DNA of 6,691 bases from Bacteroidales bacterium. GTDB taxonomy: Bacteria; Bacteroidota; Bacteroidia; Bacteroidales; UBA12077. The notes beneath the pieces were generated by a model. That model searched no databases. It was not told the DNA's origin and saw only the letters and a list, made by a program, of their open reading frames with translations. Within the stretch, counting starts at the first letter, position 1, and each line of letters starts with the position of its first letter. This document shows positions 4,690-6,691 of this stretch, in pieces. The stretch lies in NCBI GenBank assembly GCA_003446015.1, contig DMBU01000079.1, positions 1 to 6,691 of the forward strand. Reading direction: 5' to 3'. The translations under genes were made by a program, and so were the position numbers.

Positions 4690-6691
4690 ATGAAAAGAAT
4701 CTTTACTTTTCTTTTTCTGTTTGTTTTTCTAAGCGCTGCAACTTTTGCACAAGAAATTGAAAAACAACAAATTGACAGAAACGGTAAACCAACATTTGTA
4801 AAATTTGACACAAAAGTTAAATCTGTTTCTAAAACTGAAACTAAAGCTGTTTTGTCCAGCGTTTTCAACATGACAAAAAATGATGAGTATAAATCATTAA
4901 GATCAGAAAAAGATCAAATTGGTTATGTTCATGAAAGATTCCAACAATATTATCAGGGAATCAAAGTAGAAAATGGAGTTTATATTGTTCACAGCCGTGA
5001 GGGTGTGTTAGAAGCTCTAAGTGGTGAGTATAAACTAATAAATAATATTAGTGTTACTCCTTCAATTTCTGCTAATGAAGCAATTGAGAATGCTAAAGCT
5101 TTCGTTAATGCTCAGGAATATGTGAAAGAAAGTGAAAAATCTTCATTCACACCTGAATTGGTTATTGTAGCTAATGACTATAATAAACATCCAAAAGATA
5201 ATTACGAAATGGTTTTAGCTTATAAAGTTGATGTTTATGCTTCAAAACCATTGAGTCGCGATTATATATATGTTGACGCTCAAACCGGTGATGTAGTTCA
5301 TACCAATGCAATCATCAAAACTGCTGATGCAACAGGTACTGCAGCTACACGTTATAGCGGAACAAAATCAATAAAAACAGATAGTTACAATGGATCTTAT
5401 AGATTACGCGACATGAGTCGTGGTAATGGTATAATTACTTATGATTGTAATACTTCAACAAGTTATACCAGTGCAGTTGATTTTACAGATGTAGATAACA
5501 ACTGGACAGCTGCAGAATGGGATAATGCAGCTAAGGACAATGGTGCATTAGATGCTCATTGGGCTGGAATGGTAACCTATGATTATTTTAATGAAGTACA
5601 TGGACGTAACAGTTTTGATGGCAATGGAGCACAAATGAAAACATACGTGCATTTTGATGATAGCTATGAGAATGCTTATTGGAATGGCTCTGTATTTACA
5701 TTTGGAGATGGAGCTTCAACATTTGATATTCTAACATCTTTAGATGTGTTTGGTCATGAATTTGGTCATGCCGTGTGTGAATATACTGCTGATTTAGTTT
5801 ATTCAAAAGAACCTGGTGCATTAAACGAAGCCTTTAGTGATATTTGGGGTTGTACAATTGAATATAAATATGCTCCTGATAAAGATACCTGGTTAATGGG
5901 TGAAGATCTCGGGTATGTGCTTAGAGATTTAAGTAATCCTAAAGCAAAAGGTTTACCTGATACTTATTTGGGAGATAACTGGGTTACCAGCTCTGCAGAT
6001 TATTATGGAGTGCACACTAATAATGGACCATTTTGCTACTGGTACTATTTAATTTCAGTAGGTGGTTCAGGAACAAACGATAACAATGACGCATATTCTG
6101 TAACTGCAATAGGAATTGATAAAGCTGAAAAAATTGCTTATCGTGTTGAAAGTGTTTACATGACTGCAAGTTCAAATTATGCAAATGCAAGAACATTTGC
6201 TATTCAGGCTGCACAAGATCTTTATGGTGCAGGATCTCAAGAAGAAATTTCTGTTACTAATGCGATGTATGCAATTGGTGTAGGCGAACCATACGGTGGA
6301 GTTACTCCTCCAGTATCGGCAACATATTGCGAATCAAAAGGTAGTGATTTTAGTTATGAATGGATTGCAAAAGTTCAATTAGGAACATTTACAAAAACTT
6401 CAACTGGAAGTGCTTACTCTGATTTCACAAGTTCAGCTATTCCTGTTAATGCTGGTACTTCATACGCTGTTACTTTAACTCCTGGTTTCGCTAGTACAAC
6501 ATATGATGAGTATTGGAAAATCTGGATCGATTATAATAATGACACCATTTTCGATGTTGACGAATTAGTATATGATGCCGGAGCTCTAAGCAAAGTTGCT
6601 GTAAGCGGTAATATTACTATTCCAACAGGTATTAGTGGATTAAGAAGAATGAGAGTATCAATGAAATACAATGCTGCTCAAACAGCATGTG
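4690..6691 (+). CDS. Secreted M4 (thermolysin-like) metallopeptidase with C-terminal GEVED domain, 3'-truncated by window
   Basis: This is a zinc endopeptidase precursor, 667 codons visible with no stop before the window edge. Domains in order: signal peptide 1-20 (cleavage after TFA, before Gln21); FTP-type propeptide about 50-113 including RFQQYYQGIKVENG; PepSY-like propeptide about 125-205 ending YVDAQTGDVV; M4 catalytic domain about 213-536; a short linker; and a GEVED-type beta-sandwich domain from Tyr546 (YCESKGSDFSYEWI, WKIWIDYNNDTIFDVDE at 609-625, RRMRVSMKYN) that is cut before its expected GEVEDY signature. The active site is complete with thermolysin-like spacing: His356, Glu357 and His360 in HEFGH, zinc ligand Glu380 in ALNEAFSD, Tyr371, Asp437 and His442 in DYYGVH. 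It is exported and presumably autoprocessed. A C-terminal type IX secretion sorting domain is likely beyond the edge but unseen. The ATG at 4690 is chosen because the signal peptide starts there; there is no Shine-Dalgarno. It is divergent from the C1 peptidase. Confidence 0.95.
   Translation, partial: MKRIFTFLFLFVFLSAATFAQEIEKQQIDRNGKPTFVKFDTKVKSVSKTETKAVLSSVFNMTKNDEYKSLRSEKDQIGYVHERFQQYYQGIKVENGVYIVHSREGVLEALSGEYKLINNISVTPSISANEAIENAKAFVNAQEYVKESEKSSFTPELVIVANDYNKHPKDNYEMVLAYKVDVYASKPLSRDYIYVDAQTGDVVHTNAIIKTADATGTAATRYSGTKSIKTDSYNGSYRLRDMSRGNGIITYDCNTSTSYTSAVDFTDVDNNWTAAEWDNAAKDNGALDAHWAGMVTYDYFNEVHGRNSFDGNGAQMKTYVHFDDSYENAYWNGSVFTFGDGASTFDILTSLDVFGHEFGHAVCEYTADLVYSKEPGALNEAFSDIWGCTIEYKYAPDKDTWLMGEDLGYVLRDLSNPKAKGLPDTYLGDNWVTSSADYYGVHTNNGPFCYWYYLISVGGSGTNDNNDAYSVTAIGIDKAEKIAYRVESVYMTASSNYANARTFAIQAAQDLYGAGSQEEISVTNAMYAIGVGEPYGGVTPPVSATYCESKGSDFSYEWIAKVQLGTFTKTSTGSAYSDFTSSAIPVNAGTSYAVTLTPGFASTTYDEYWKIWIDYNNDTIFDVDELVYDAGALSKVAVSGNITIPTGISGLRRMRVSMKYNAAQTAC

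Noticed and set aside
4668..4871. Minus-strand open frame of 67 codons over the M4 gene start
   Set aside because: It is antisense to the signal peptide and propeptide of a clear M4 peptidase and has no recognisable features.
1..6691. CRISPR array, tRNA/rRNA genes, insertion sequence or phage genes
   Set aside because: No regularly spaced repeats, tRNA-like cloverleaf, rRNA sequence, transposase, integrase or phage-like protein was seen on either strand.

Overview
The window is AT-rich DNA that most likely comes from a member of the Bacteroidota, probably a Bacteroidales/Marinilabiliales-like lineage. The grounds are an MnmE whose N-terminal and C-terminal wording matches Bacteroides-type proteins as I remember them, promoter-like pairs of the Bacteroidota type (TTTG or TTG, then TAnnTTTG), start codons without a purine-rich Shine-Dalgarno, a DUF6485-type small protein, and a secreted M4 peptidase carrying a GEVED-type domain. 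This assignment is inference; there is no rRNA or other decisive marker.

Layout, left to right. Positions 1-115 hold no gene, only the likely terminator of mnmE (71-117) and a small inverted repeat (23-45). A run of minus-strand genes follows (transcription runs right to left): mnmE (116-1513, tRNA wobble-uridine modification), tag (1567-2133, 3-methyladenine DNA glycosylase I), a 69-residue eight-cysteine DUF6485-type protein (2136-2345), a divergent SDR oxidoreductase (2410-3186), and a secreted C1-family (bleomycin hydrolase/PepC-like) peptidase (3284-4486). A 203-bp divergent intergenic region (4487-4689) separates these from a plus-strand secreted thermolysin-like M4 metallopeptidase (4690 to beyond 6691). 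The M4 gene is cut by the window edge inside its C-terminal GEVED domain.

Working units. The DUF6485 gene and tag are separated by 2 nt and share a convincing promoter (2370-2401); mnmE, 53 nt further on, may be read from the same transcript. The C1 peptidase ends with a strong intrinsic terminator (3229-3259). A good promoter match for the SDR gene lies just upstream of that hairpin, so the hairpin may sit at the very 5' end of the SDR transcript. The two exported peptidases are divergent and could share control; a perfect 14-bp palindrome lies between them.

I do not see a new defence, mobile or biosynthetic system. Most of the window is ordinary chromosomal housekeeping plus secreted proteolysis. 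The points worth a second look are small ones: a decamer (AACTTTTATT) found in four intergenic sites, always oriented with the downstream gene; a degenerate interspersed-repeat-like sequence forming the mnmE leader; an SDR lacking the YxxxK catalytic pair; a C1 peptidase apparently without the C-terminal arm of classical bleomycin hydrolases; and the promoter/hairpin arrangement before the SDR gene.
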